The position numbers and the translations under genes were made by a program. Below, piece by piece: positions 1 through 9,778 of a stretch of 64,000 nt of DNA. The stretch is from Spirochaetales bacterium (lineage in GTDB: Bacteria; Spirochaetota; GWE2-31-10; MWDO01), in contig JAFYAI010000156.1 of assembly GCA_017540815.1 (NCBI GenBank), forward strand, positions 1 through 64,000, in the 5' to 3' direction. Position 1 is the stretch's first letter. The number at the start of each line of letters is the position of its first letter. A model generated the notes under the pieces. It was not told where the DNA came from. It saw nothing but the letters and a program-made list of their open reading frames with translations, and searched no databases.

Positions 1-651
1 AGACTTCTCTTTGACCTTATTCTGATTAAGAGTAGCAAGATACTGCTCCTGAGACCATTTGAGCAGATTCTGCAGGACAAGCTCAGCTCTCTTATGCTCG
101 ATCAGATCCAACTTATACTGTGCAGCCTGAAACTTGCTGCTGCGAGGGAATTTCTTCACTACGACACCGTAATACAGCTCGGCATTATCAAGCTGCCCCA
201 GAGCATACATCGACTCCCCCATCCAGAAATACGCCGATGAGATGAGTTTATCCTTCTTATATGTCTTGGCAAACTCAGCCAACTGCTGATACGCAGCCTC
301 ATACTGTTCCTGCATATACAGCAGCACACCTTTCTGATAGACGGCCTCCGGATAGTTATTGCCGGTCTTCTGATAGTTGGCAAGGTAATACTCCAGATTA
401 GTCATCGCCTGATTATACTTCTCGACGCTCATATATGCTTTGCCCAGCCAAAAATACGCCTCGCGCTTTATCGTCTCATTCTTAGACGACAGCAATATCT
501 CACGGAACAGCACAATGCTCTGGTCATACTTGCCGGCATCATACAGAGAGCGAGCCTTAGCCTCCTCGGCAGACCAATTCGTCTCACTGAATGCGACACT
601 TACTGTGAATGTGAATATAAAAAATAAAATTAATCTTAGTTGGTTCTTCAT
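1..651 (-). CDS. TPR-repeat periplasmic protein, 3' end beyond window
   Basis: Reading leftwards from an ATG at 651, the frame stays open for 217 codons to the window edge, so the C-terminus is missing. Residues 1-22 form a hydrophobic signal peptide ending near VAFSETN. The rest is a run of 34-residue tetratricopeptide units with the usual small and aromatic positions, for example YFWLGKAY, YFWMGESMY and the AEL/YYGVVVKKFP unit. The pattern resembles YbgF/BamD-like periplasmic scaffold proteins, but nothing identifies a partner. No good ribosome site is visible. It was not called as a long frame because it runs off the edge. Confidence 0.8.
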   Translation of the reverse strand, partial: MKNQLRLILFFIFTFTVSVAFSETNWSAEEAKARSLYDAGKYDQSIVLFREILLSSKNETIKREAYFWLGKAYMSVEKYNQAMTNLEYYLANYQKTGNNYPEAVYQKGVLLYMQEQYEAAYQQLAEFAKTYKKDKLISSAYFWMGESMYALGQLDNAELYYGVVVKKFPRSSKFQAAQYKLDLIEHKRAELVLQNLLKWSQEQYLATLNQNKVKEKS

Positions 652-715
652 AGTTTTATTTTCGACGAGTAAGAGCAATTAATTAAATTTAAACTATAAA
701 AAAGAGATTTTGTTT

Positions 716-1711
716 TTATTTATCGATATTTACGACTGTTAATTCATTCCAAAATAAATCTTTTTCCCAATTTTGCGGGAAACATAAAAATTCAATACAT
801 TTAGATGAGTTGTCTTTTAGGAAATGAATAAAATCTTTTTTCCAAGTTTGATCTAAATCTATTTGATTGTTCAAATAAACAAGAATCAAGATTAAATTAT
901 AAAGACAATTTGAGTCTTGTTTCCATAAACTTGAAAGTATATTTTTGCACGATTTTGGTTTCATAGGTTGAATCGCAATTTGCTTTAAAATCACACGACT
1001 TTGATGTGCACAGTGATTTCTTAAAACTGACAGACTATGGAGCCATGATTCAAAAACTAAAGACGGGACTTTATAAAATGAAGCTATCGCATCCTTTGCA
1101 TTACCAAAATTTTCTTGATTTTCAGACAAAATCTCTTTCAAGTTTTTGTACCAACACGAAAGATTACCAAACGAGAATGTTTCACACACAACCCAAATGG
1201 GTGGAAAACTTTCTTCATATTTTTCTTTGTAATGCTTTATAAAAATTTCTTTTGACCGACCTACTTCAGTCTGAATCTTTTTCATATTTTCAAGCCAAGC
1301 TGAAAAATCTTTTGCGTATTTAGGATTCAGATAAAAATGAGAACCATATCTTATCGCTGTCTGATGTACAAACTGAGTCCGCACTGAAACTTCAACACGA
1401 CTTATCCCTTCAAAAATCTTAGCACGAAGAATCCTTTCAAAATCATAAAGTTCGAGCACATCTTCAAATCGTGTCCCAGTTCTAAAATGATGCGGCTCTC
1501 TGCAATCCTCAAAATACATCCAATATCCGCTTAATCTATAGTAATTCAAATTCATGAGAGCGGTTTTTGCAAGATCTTTGTCTAAAATAATCATTCCACG
1601 ACTTTCCATCTTGGAAATCTGCTGAGAAATTGACAGTGCTGGTTTATTAAAAGGGATCTTATCCGTCATATACAATAAAAAAAGACCCGCCGATTTGAGG
1701 ATGGTAGCCAT
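716..1711 (-). CDS. Abi_2 (AbiD/AbiF) family HEPN abortive-infection protein
   Basis: About 317-331 residues with an AbiD/AbiF-like (Abi_2) layout: an N-terminal KPALSISQQISKMESRGM segment, LNYYRLSGYW, the DFERILRAKIFEGISRVEVSVR region, and a C-terminal RNHCAH motif of the R-X4-6-H type found in HEPN RNases. In known families such proteins cut RNA or block phage growth in infected cells. That role is inferred here. The start is uncertain: the first ATG is at 1711 with AAGG only 2 nt upstream, and a second ATG at 1669 gives a more family-like N-terminus (MTDKIPF). Its codons are richer in A/T than those of groL next door, which fits horizontal acquisition. It appears to be a single-gene unit. 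Confidence 0.8.
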   Translation of the reverse strand: MATILKSAGLFLLYMTDKIPFNKPALSISQQISKMESRGMIILDKDLAKTALMNLNYYRLSGYWMYFEDCREPHHFRTGTRFEDVLELYDFERILRAKIFEGISRVEVSVRTQFVHQTAIRYGSHFYLNPKYAKDFSAWLENMKKIQTEVGRSKEIFIKHYKEKYEESFPPIWVVCETFSFGNLSCWYKNLKEILSENQENFGNAKDAIASFYKVPSLVFESWLHSLSVLRNHCAHQSRVILKQIAIQPMKPKSCKNILSSLWKQDSNCLYNLILILVYLNNQIDLDQTWKKDFIHFLKDNSSKCIEFLCFPQNWEKDLFWNELTVVNIDK

Positions 1712-1722
1712 AGCCTTGGCGG
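1687..1722 (-). promoter_or_regulatory. Hairpin followed by T-run at the start of the abi gene
   Basis: On the minus strand CCGCC (1722-1718) can pair with GGCGG (1691-1687), followed by TCTTTTTTT. The stem lies between the two possible start codons of the Abi gene (1711 and 1669). If translation starts at 1669 it would look like a leader attenuator. If it starts at 1711 it is simply coding sequence. It is weak because the loop is long. Confidence 0.25.
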
Positions 1723-1810
1723 ATTCTGTTATTTTTATTATAAGTCATAATTCTTCATAAGTCAAGTTTTTTTAATTTTTTTTTAAAATTTCTCTTAATT
1801 TAATTTTCTT

Positions 1811-1847
1811 CACAAAAAAAGCGTGCCGAAGGCACGCTTTTTTTGTG
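1811..1847 (-). terminator. Intrinsic terminator after groL (bidirectional)
   Basis: An almost perfect inverted repeat has the core GCGTGCC-GAA-GGCACGC, flanked by seven A on one side and seven T on the other, so it can work on either strand. It sits 12 bp past the groL stop codon. Confidence 0.9.
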
Positions 1848-1858
1848 AGTATCACCTA

Positions 1859-3505
<1,647 letters not shown>

Positions 3506-3657
3506 TTATAATAGTAAGTTTCAAAAAAATTATTGATGTGTATAAATTAATAAATTTTTGTCCAAAAGGCAAGTATTTTTTGTATAAAATTTAAGAATTT
3601 TGTTGAAATTATTGCAGAAGAAATATATAATGAATAACAACATTGAAGGAATACATT

Positions 3658-4446
3658 ATGCGATACTTAATCACTCTGGCTGTGCTGCCGGGATTATTTC
3701 TGATAGTTTACATTTACAACCTCGACAAGCAAGAGAAAGAACCTGTCGGACTGCTGCTTAAACTAACCGGACTGGGAGCTCTGACTGTCATATCGGCACT
3801 GCTGCTGGAACTGCTCGGTTCTCACATACTTCCGATATTCTTCACTCCGAACACGACTCTGTATGCTTTCATAGAATGTTTCTTCGTCGTAGCGATGGCG
3901 GAAGAAGCCGGTAAATATTTCGTGCTGAAAAAATTCGCATGGAATGACAAAAACTTCGACTATATGTTTGACGGCATCGTCTACGGAGTATGTGTCGGTC
4001 TGGGTTTCGCCATTGTGGAGAATATAAGTTATGTCTTGCAAAACGGTGTCGGCAATGCAATAACCAGAGCCGTGACAGCCATACCGGGACATGCCACATT
4101 CGGTATATACATGGGATGGTATATGGCCTGTGCCAAACATTATCTTGCACAAGGCAACGAAAGCAAAGCCAAGTCCAATCTGACGAAGAGCTTCGTTGTG
4201 CCGGTGCTGCTCCACGGATTCTATGACTTTTGCCTGTTTGCTAACTCGACTGTATGGATACTGATATTCTACGCATTTATCATTATATTATATTGGAAGA
4301 CATTCAGAATGGTCAAAAAACTCGCAGCATCGGACAAACCTATCGGGGACTCATATCAGCATCACAGTGATGAGTCACAGTATTATGACAGGAACAGCGG
4401 TGATGCAATGCATCCGACTGACAGTGACTACTTCGACGGACTGTAA
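3658..4446 (+). CDS. PrsW-family membrane glutamic protease
   Basis: A 262-residue polytopic membrane protein. The PrsW/CAAX-like signature is present: AEEAGKYFVLK (the EExxK motif), then FDGIVYGVCVGLGFAIVENI, then PGHATFGIYMG with a conserved His, then HGFYDFCLF. PrsW proteins cut membrane-anchored anti-sigma factors in Bacillus; the substrate here is unknown. An upstream TTG at 3643 is in frame, but GAAGGA sits 8 nt before the ATG at 3658, so that ATG was chosen. The last 35 residues are hydrophilic, rich in His, Ser and Asp. It is transcribed alone, upstream of a sensor kinase with its own promoter. Confidence 0.85.
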   Translation: MRYLITLAVLPGLFLIVYIYNLDKQEKEPVGLLLKLTGLGALTVISALLLELLGSHILPIFFTPNTTLYAFIECFFVVAMAEEAGKYFVLKKFAWNDKNFDYMFDGIVYGVCVGLGFAIVENISYVLQNGVGNAITRAVTAIPGHATFGIYMGWYMACAKHYLAQGNESKAKSNLTKSFVVPVLLHGFYDFCLFANSTVWILIFYAFIIILYWKTFRMVKKLAASDKPIGDSYQHHSDESQYYDRNSGDAMHPTDSDYFDGL

Positions 4447-4492
4447 TTTTATACATAAAAATGCAGAAAAATATGATATATAAAAAAACACA

Positions 4493-4522
4493 TTGACAAA
4501 GGCTCTCAGAATATAGTATAAT
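4493..4522 (+). promoter_or_regulatory. Sigma70-type promoter of the hybrid sensor kinase
   Basis: TTGACA (4493-4498) and TATAAT (4517-4522) are both consensus hexamers, 18 bp apart. Transcription would begin near 4529, leaving a leader of only about 12 nt that carries GGGAG just before the ATG at 4541. Confidence 0.85.
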
Positions 4523-4540
4523 ACCGTCGGGAGCAAAAAA

Positions 4541-6172
4541 ATGCCGATATTCAACAACAAATCCGCAAACAATACTGACAAAAAGTCAGTCAAGAGTAAC
4601 AGACACTATAAAATCCGTCGCTATGGTGAGAGTATCTTCGACAATATCGAAGATATAGAGCAGATAATCAGGAATGATGAGACATTCAACCTTATGATCA
4701 ATGCGATTACTGATGGAGTCATCGTTATCAATCCTGACGGCTACATCACCCAGTGCAATAAAGTCGTCGAGCGGATAATGGAGTTTGATCCGGGTGAAGC
4801 GATCGGCAAACATGTGAGTCTCATCTATACTCAGTGGAAGATCGACTCACTTGCAAGGACGACTGAATTAATGGATAAGATATTCTCCGAGAAGAAACCG
4901 TATCGGACCAAGAACACAGTCGCCATCAATACCAAGAAACACAACAAGCGTAATGTCGATATTGCCGTTACACCTATACTGCTTAAAGATAAACGCTGTC
5001 TCGGATACATCGTCACATGTCAGGATAAGACTGACACAGTGCGTATGGAAGAAGAGATAATGAACTCCAAGAAATTGGAGTCAGTCGGTCTGCTTGCCGG
5101 AGGGATTGCTCATGACTTCAACAATGTGCTGACATCGATTATGGGCAACATAACACTTGCCAAGATATACTCCAATCCGCGGGACAAAGCGTACGAGATC
5201 CTGCTTGAGGCTGAGAAAGCATGTATGCAGTCGAAAGATCTGACTCAGCAGCTGCTGACATTCTCACGCGGAGGCAATCCTATAAAGAAGGTATCGCACA
5301 TTGAGTCGATCATTACAGAAGCAGCCGACTATGCTCTGCGTAACTCCAAAACAGTATGCGAATATCACATCGATGATAATATCCCCTATGTCGAAGCAGA
5401 TGAAGCCCAGATTGGTCAAGTCATAGGTCATCTCATAGACAATGCACGACAGGCTATGAATGACGAAGGTATTATCACGATCAACATCTACCGACGAATG
5501 TCAGAGCAGTATAGAAACATCGTCTCCGACACAAATGAATACATCCAAATAGATGTAACAGATCACGGATGCGGCATAGAGTCTGAGAATCTTGACAAGA
5601 TCTTCGATCCGTATTATACAACGAAGAACGAAGGCAACGGCTTCGGTCTCGCGATCAGCTACTCCATTATCAAGAAACACGGCGGACGGATGTTTGTGCG
5701 ATCCGAAGTCGGAGTCGGGACAACTCTTACGATCGTCCTGCCTGTCTCCAAAAAAGCAGAAGAGACTAATCTGACAGAGAGTTCATTCCTGCGGCACAAA
5801 AATCTCAGCATCCTCGTAATGGACGATGAGCAGCAGATACGGGATATAACAGGCAAATTGCTGACTCTTATGGGACACACGGTAGAGTTTGCCGCTGACG
5901 GAGAACAAGCCATCGCTGCCTATAAGAACCACCTCAATGCCAATCAGCGATTTGATGCAGTCATTATGGATCTGGTTATTCCGGGTAAGATGGGCGGCGA
6001 AGAAGCAGTGCAGCACATACTGTCACTCGACCCGACAGCTAAGTGTATCATATCAAGCGGCTATTCGACAGGTGAAACGATGAGTAAATATACTAAACTC
6101 GGATTCAAAGGGATCATTACAAAACCATTCAAAGTCGAAGACTTAATTAGGGTACTCAATGAATCGATATAA
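4541..6172 (+). CDS. Hybrid histidine kinase: PAS, HisKA, HATPase, receiver
   Basis: A 543-residue cytoplasmic signalling protein with no membrane segment. A PAS domain covers about residues 45-165 (INAITDGVIVINPDGYITQCN). The phosphorylated His is near residue 191 in LLAGGIAHDFNNVL, the NtrB-like HisKA type. The ATPase boxes follow: N box LIDNARQAM, G1 DHGCGI, and G2 GNGFGLAIS. A C-terminal receiver starts at SILVMDDEQQIRD, with the phosphate-accepting Asp near 477 in VIMDLVIPG. No output domain or separate regulator gene is adjacent, so its downstream partner is unknown. GGGAG precedes the ATG. The last codons overlap the following lipoprotein gene by 14 nt, so the two are probably co-translated. 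Confidence 0.95.
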   Translation: MPIFNNKSANNTDKKSVKSNRHYKIRRYGESIFDNIEDIEQIIRNDETFNLMINAITDGVIVINPDGYITQCNKVVERIMEFDPGEAIGKHVSLIYTQWKIDSLARTTELMDKIFSEKKPYRTKNTVAINTKKHNKRNVDIAVTPILLKDKRCLGYIVTCQDKTDTVRMEEEIMNSKKLESVGLLAGGIAHDFNNVLTSIMGNITLAKIYSNPRDKAYEILLEAEKACMQSKDLTQQLLTFSRGGNPIKKVSHIESIITEAADYALRNSKTVCEYHIDDNIPYVEADEAQIGQVIGHLIDNARQAMNDEGIITINIYRRMSEQYRNIVSDTNEYIQIDVTDHGCGIESENLDKIFDPYYTTKNEGNGFGLAISYSIIKKHGGRMFVRSEVGVGTTLTIVLPVSKKAEETNLTESSFLRHKNLSILVMDDEQQIRDITGKLLTLMGHTVEFAADGEQAIAAYKNHLNANQRFDAVIMDLVIPGKMGGEEAVQHILSLDPTAKCIISSGYSTGETMSKYTKLGFKGIITKPFKVEDLIRVLNESI

Positions 6173-6725
6173 CTTATCCTGCACAATTGTGCTGTTACTC
6201 ACATTATGCCTGCTCTTCGGCTGCAAGAAGAAAGAAGAAGAGCGAACATTCAACGAAGTTAATGACGACATCGTATATACCGACAGTTTCTCTCCGCCTG
6301 ACTGGGAGCGTCCTGTTGCACGCCGACATGTCAAATCAGGAGACAACCAGATCGGACCATTCATCGCAGATGATGTCATAGATCCGCGTCTGCGTGCGAT
6401 TATGAAGACTATATCTGATTTCGTGAAAGTCAATACTACTGAAGATAAAGACACTCTGTCATCAATCCTTACGCCCGCCGCATACAACTCTTTCGTTCTG
6501 CGTAATGCGGACATCCTCATTGATGAGCCTTATACGCTGCGAGTCCAGCTGCCGGACAATGCCAGACTCAGAGTGTTTTGGCTGAAGTTCAAGATCATGT
6601 TTGAGACGACATCTCTTATAGGTCAGGTTGAACTGAATATCGATGATAACAACAAGTGTCTCATATCGGATTTCGACAATCAGGTATTTAACCAGATGAA
6701 ACTTAGACTTATGAATAAGTTTTAG
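6159..6725 (+). CDS. Small lipoprotein of unknown function
   Basis: 188 residues. The N-terminus has a signal sequence with a lipobox, LCLLFGC, so Cys-22 or close to it should be lipidated. The mature part begins KKKEEE and is soluble, with no recognised domain. The start lies inside the end of the kinase gene, which suggests the two act together, perhaps with the lipoprotein as an envelope sensor or target. That is inference only. A copy of the palindrome GCACAATTGTGC lies inside the signal-peptide codons at 6181. The gene ends just before a shared bidirectional terminator. Confidence 0.8.
   Translation: MNRYNLSCTIVLLLTLCLLFGCKKKEEERTFNEVNDDIVYTDSFSPPDWERPVARRHVKSGDNQIGPFIADDVIDPRLRAIMKTISDFVKVNTTEDKDTLSSILTPAAYNSFVLRNADILIDEPYTLRVQLPDNARLRVFWLKFKIMFETTSLIGQVELNIDDNNKCLISDFDNQVFNQMKLRLMNKF
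6181..6192. repeat. Iterated palindrome GCACAATTGTGC, copy 1
   Basis: A 12-bp perfect palindrome within a lipoprotein gene, read in the frame ACA-ATT-GTG (Thr-Ile-Val). It is one of eight copies of CACAATTGTG in the window. Confidence 0.7.
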
Positions 6726-6735
6726 AATGGTTCAT

Positions 6736-6781
6736 AAAGCAATAAAAAAAGTCATCAGCTGATGACTTTTTTTATTGCTTT
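6736..6781. terminator. Bidirectional terminator between convergent genes
   Basis: A long near-perfect inverted repeat has the central palindrome GTCATCAGCTGATGAC flanked by A-rich and T-rich arms extending to AAAGCAAT/ATTGCTTT. The minus-strand stop codon (6755-6757) lies inside the stem, so the final residues KKVIS of the transglutaminase gene are encoded by the terminator itself. Confidence 0.9.
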
Positions 6782-8884
6782 ATACAATTCTACAAATCTG
6801 TCATAATCCTCATCGGTATAGTCTTTGCTGTATTGAGATCGCAGATACAGCTCAGTCATACTGATAATATCATCACCAAGCATATCTCTCATTCTCTGTG
6901 CATACTCAGATACAGACTCGCCGTCACCGATACCCATCTTACGCTTACGCATCCTAAGCAGGAACAATCTGTAATAAACCGAAGTCCGGCTGCGTTTATC
7001 ATGCTCGAAGATAAGAGACAGCAACATTCGGAATCGATACAAAAGTAAGCCGACTATGAATATAAACACTACGACGATAAACAGCACTACCCCGGTCCGC
7101 TTAATCCTCTGCCGAAAGTCCCATGGTTTACTCTCGAAATGAAATGTCGTATTAAATACCGTATCTGTTATCTCTGTCAGCAGATTCTTATTATCGATAA
7201 TGGACTCGATCAGTGAGTTGCGATCCTCTTCCTGACTGGGGATACCCTGATACTCAGCGTCAGGAGCAAGCGACTGTGATGTCGGATCGAAAGAAACCCA
7301 ACCGACACCATCGAAATAAACCTCAACCCATGCGTGAGCATGAGGAGACCGCACATCGTAATAGTTGAGAGTTCTATTCTCATCATCAGGCACAAATCCT
7401 ACAGCGACACGCGATGCTATCCCGACAGAGCGAAGCATCGTCACCATCGCAAATGCGAAATATGTGCAGTAGCCTTTCTTTACATCAAATAAGAAATAGT
7501 TAAGCTGAGTCTCATTGCGGTTAGCCGGAGTGCCGGGATGAAGGGAGTAGAGATAGTTGGCTTGGAGATATTCACGGACAGCATCAACCTTACCGGCAAA
7601 AGTCGGCTGCTCATCAGTTATCTCAACTGCCAGGTCATGAATGCGTGCATTCACATCGTGATTGCCCCAATCTAGCAGCATCGCTTTGCGGTTATATGAC
7701 AACTCACGGAAAAACTTCTCCTGTCCTTTGCAGTTGATAATATCTATATAATCGTCATTCTGCAAAAGCGATGTATGCACTTTATACACCTGCTTATACG
7801 GCGAGTTCTGCCACTGCGACATATTCATCGGGACGACTTTCTTCATAAGTTCAGAGCCAAGCAGCGTGCCGGAGTTGATATTCAGCAGATACATTGTTTG
7901 GATCTGATTAATACCGGTCAAATCAGAATCCCTCACCCACATATAATTGCTTATCGAATTGGGCGGGCTTAGCGGGTCTGCATTTTTATCTGCAACTTTA
8001 TAGTTACCGTTAGCGGTATACTGCTCCAAAGCAAATCGTTTGAGATACAGCATATCCATATTATTATCGCTGAGGTTCTCCACTTCCAATATCAGTACAC
8101 GCTTATCGGCGATCTCGATCTTGTCTTTCAGTTCCACATAGTTGCTGAAATCAAACGAAAACAGATCACTGCTGAACAACCCTCCGGAGATACTCTTCTT
8201 CTCGATATGATCAGGCAAAGTCCATGTAAACAGAAATATAAAAACCGGCAGCAGTGATGCAAGCACAATTAAGATGTGCTTAAGCCTAAGCTGCTTGCCC
8301 AACCTGCTGAAATGGAATGACAAGTGCCGCAGCAGAACCAGCAGCAGGATGCCGGCTGCATTCACGCTGTATCGGAAATATGTCTTGAAGATCGTGTTTT
8401 CAATATCGCCGTCATATCTGAACACAACCGCTCCGATCACTATCAGCAGTGACAGAGAGATCACATACCGCATCAAACTCATTCTCACAACCACGCTGCT
8501 GTCGAACAGAAAATAAGCAACGATGAAAACGGAAGCAAGCAGTGCATCCCGGAAGAAATAATATACAATAGTATCGAATATATTATGATTATTAGTGCCG
8601 GAAACCATCACCGAGAAGAGATACACTGCGGCAAAGAGGAGCATTATCAGCAGCAGAGATGCACACATTCTTATGACAGACCGTACACGGAGCAGACAGA
8701 ATATCAGATCAAGCATAACTGCACATGCGATCAGTCCGATGCCAACACCGACATCAACCGGCAGAGCGAAGACCTTAATCACGAGGATGTATATCCATTC
8801 ATAGATGAGCAGATTGCAGACTATACAGAAAACATTTCTCTCGGATGACTTGTCTGATAAAATGTAGTCGGTTGATTCATTCAT
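6755..8884 (-). CDS. Transglutaminase-like membrane protein (TgpA type)
   Basis: 709 residues. About six membrane segments fill the first 215 residues, followed by an external domain with a papain-like transglutaminase core, then one more membrane helix (VVLFIVVVFIFIVGLLLY) and a short cytoplasmic tail. The catalytic triad is visible: Cys in KKGYCTYFAFAM, His in HAHAWVEVYF, Asp in GWVSFDPTS. This matches the DUF3488/TgpA plan of inner-membrane proteins with a periplasmic transglutaminase domain. The substrate is not known. The gene is followed 2 bp downstream of a smaller membrane-protein gene (8887-9612), so the two probably form one transcript, with this one second. Confidence 0.85.
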   Translation of the reverse strand: MNESTDYILSDKSSERNVFCIVCNLLIYEWIYILVIKVFALPVDVGVGIGLIACAVMLDLIFCLLRVRSVIRMCASLLLIMLLFAAVYLFSVMVSGTNNHNIFDTIVYYFFRDALLASVFIVAYFLFDSSVVVRMSLMRYVISLSLLIVIGAVVFRYDGDIENTIFKTYFRYSVNAAGILLLVLLRHLSFHFSRLGKQLRLKHILIVLASLLPVFIFLFTWTLPDHIEKKSISGGLFSSDLFSFDFSNYVELKDKIEIADKRVLILEVENLSDNNMDMLYLKRFALEQYTANGNYKVADKNADPLSPPNSISNYMWVRDSDLTGINQIQTMYLLNINSGTLLGSELMKKVVPMNMSQWQNSPYKQVYKVHTSLLQNDDYIDIINCKGQEKFFRELSYNRKAMLLDWGNHDVNARIHDLAVEITDEQPTFAGKVDAVREYLQANYLYSLHPGTPANRNETQLNYFLFDVKKGYCTYFAFAMVTMLRSVGIASRVAVGFVPDDENRTLNYYDVRSPHAHAWVEVYFDGVGWVSFDPTSQSLAPDAEYQGIPSQEEDRNSLIESIIDNKNLLTEITDTVFNTTFHFESKPWDFRQRIKRTGVVLFIVVVFIFIVGLLLYRFRMLLSLIFEHDKRSRTSVYYRLFLLRMRKRKMGIGDGESVSEYAQRMRDMLGDDIISMTELYLRSQYSKDYTDEDYDRFVELYKAIKKVIS

Positions 8885-8886
8885 TA

Positions 8887-9612
8887 TTATAATGCAATTC
8901 TAAAACTGAGTCCTACTTGTTTGTCATAATAAGTCACATCCGGAGTCACGCCAAGTTTCTTCTGCAGGAACTTGTTATACTGCTGGATAAGTGACTGTGC
9001 CTGCAAAATGCTAAACTTATAGCGATATGCCTTGTATAAGAATACGCCAAACACGATAGATCCGATTAGAGTCACTGCCGATACGCCGAACATCACTATC
9101 GCCGAAGTCATATATTCGTTGAGAGACTCAGTTTTGCCATACTCATACTTAGCGAAGTCGAAGCCGTTTCGGAATACTGTGAATGCGATACCCAACACCA
9201 ACAGCACTCCTGTCGTCGCTGTGCATGCAGCGAATCCGCCCATAAATCCGTAATAACATTCTCCTAACCGCAGCCGCTCCGCCAGCATACTGTTGCCCAT
9301 CTCATCAGCAATCTCTGAGAGTTTCACTATCTCACCGCTTCCGCGATAAACATCAAACAGCACATTATCGGAGTAAACCGCTTCCATCATGGCTTGGTTG
9401 CGTCCGTGATCGATATACTGCCTCTGAACGACCTCTGCGTGCTGTTCTTTATAAAGCTGAGCAGGAGTTTTCTCTGACGAGATTGAATCTGCCGCAGAGA
9501 CTTCGTCGGCATCAGAATTGATTACATCAGACTCTCCTTCAGCATGAAGAAAGAATGATGAAGTCACGAAAAATAATGCTGCTATTAAAAATCTACACAA
9601 TATTTTATTCAT
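8887..9612 (-). CDS. Membrane protein with signal peptide, unknown function
   Basis: 241 residues. A signal peptide (FLIAALFFVTSSFFLHA) precedes an acidic low-complexity stretch. Two membrane helices follow, near residues 130-150 (GGFAACTATTGVLLVLGIAFTV) and 170-195 (SAIVMFGVSAVTLIGSIVFGVF). No family was recognised. The stop codon is 2 bp before the start of the transglutaminase gene on the same strand, suggesting coupled expression and perhaps a shared envelope role. Confidence 0.75.
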   Translation of the reverse strand: MNKILCRFLIAALFFVTSSFFLHAEGESDVINSDADEVSAADSISSEKTPAQLYKEQHAEVVQRQYIDHGRNQAMMEAVYSDNVLFDVYRGSGEIVKLSEIADEMGNSMLAERLRLGECYYGFMGGFAACTATTGVLLVLGIAFTVFRNGFDFAKYEYGKTESLNEYMTSAIVMFGVSAVTLIGSIVFGVFLYKAYRYKFSILQAQSLIQQYNKFLQKKLGVTPDVTYYDKQVGLSFRIAL

Positions 9613-9715
9613 AAATAATAATCCAAATTATCAAAAGTTTAAAGAAGAATTCAAGAGTAAGTAAATACCCTGTTCAGTAAACGCATAATAAAAATCTATT
9701 TAATTATAATTATAA

Positions 9716-9757
9716 CAAAAAATCCGAAAAAAACAAGTGTTTTTTTCGGATTTTTTG
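9716..9757. terminator. Bidirectional intrinsic terminator
   Basis: A perfect inverted repeat: AAAAAATCCG plus seven A, a short ACAAGTG loop region, then seven T plus CGGATTTTTT. On the minus strand it ends the lipoprotein gene 9779-11248. Its right half belongs to a 51-bp repeat found again at 41809. Confidence 0.85.
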
Positions 9758-9778
9758 AACAATTCCTTACATGTAATT
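9728..9778. repeat. 51-bp dispersed repeat, copy A
   Basis: This segment matches 41809-41859 with two differences and includes GAACAATTCCTTACATGTAA. Both copies lie directly after the stop codon of a minus-strand lipoprotein gene. Here it forms half of a complete terminator. Confidence 0.8.
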
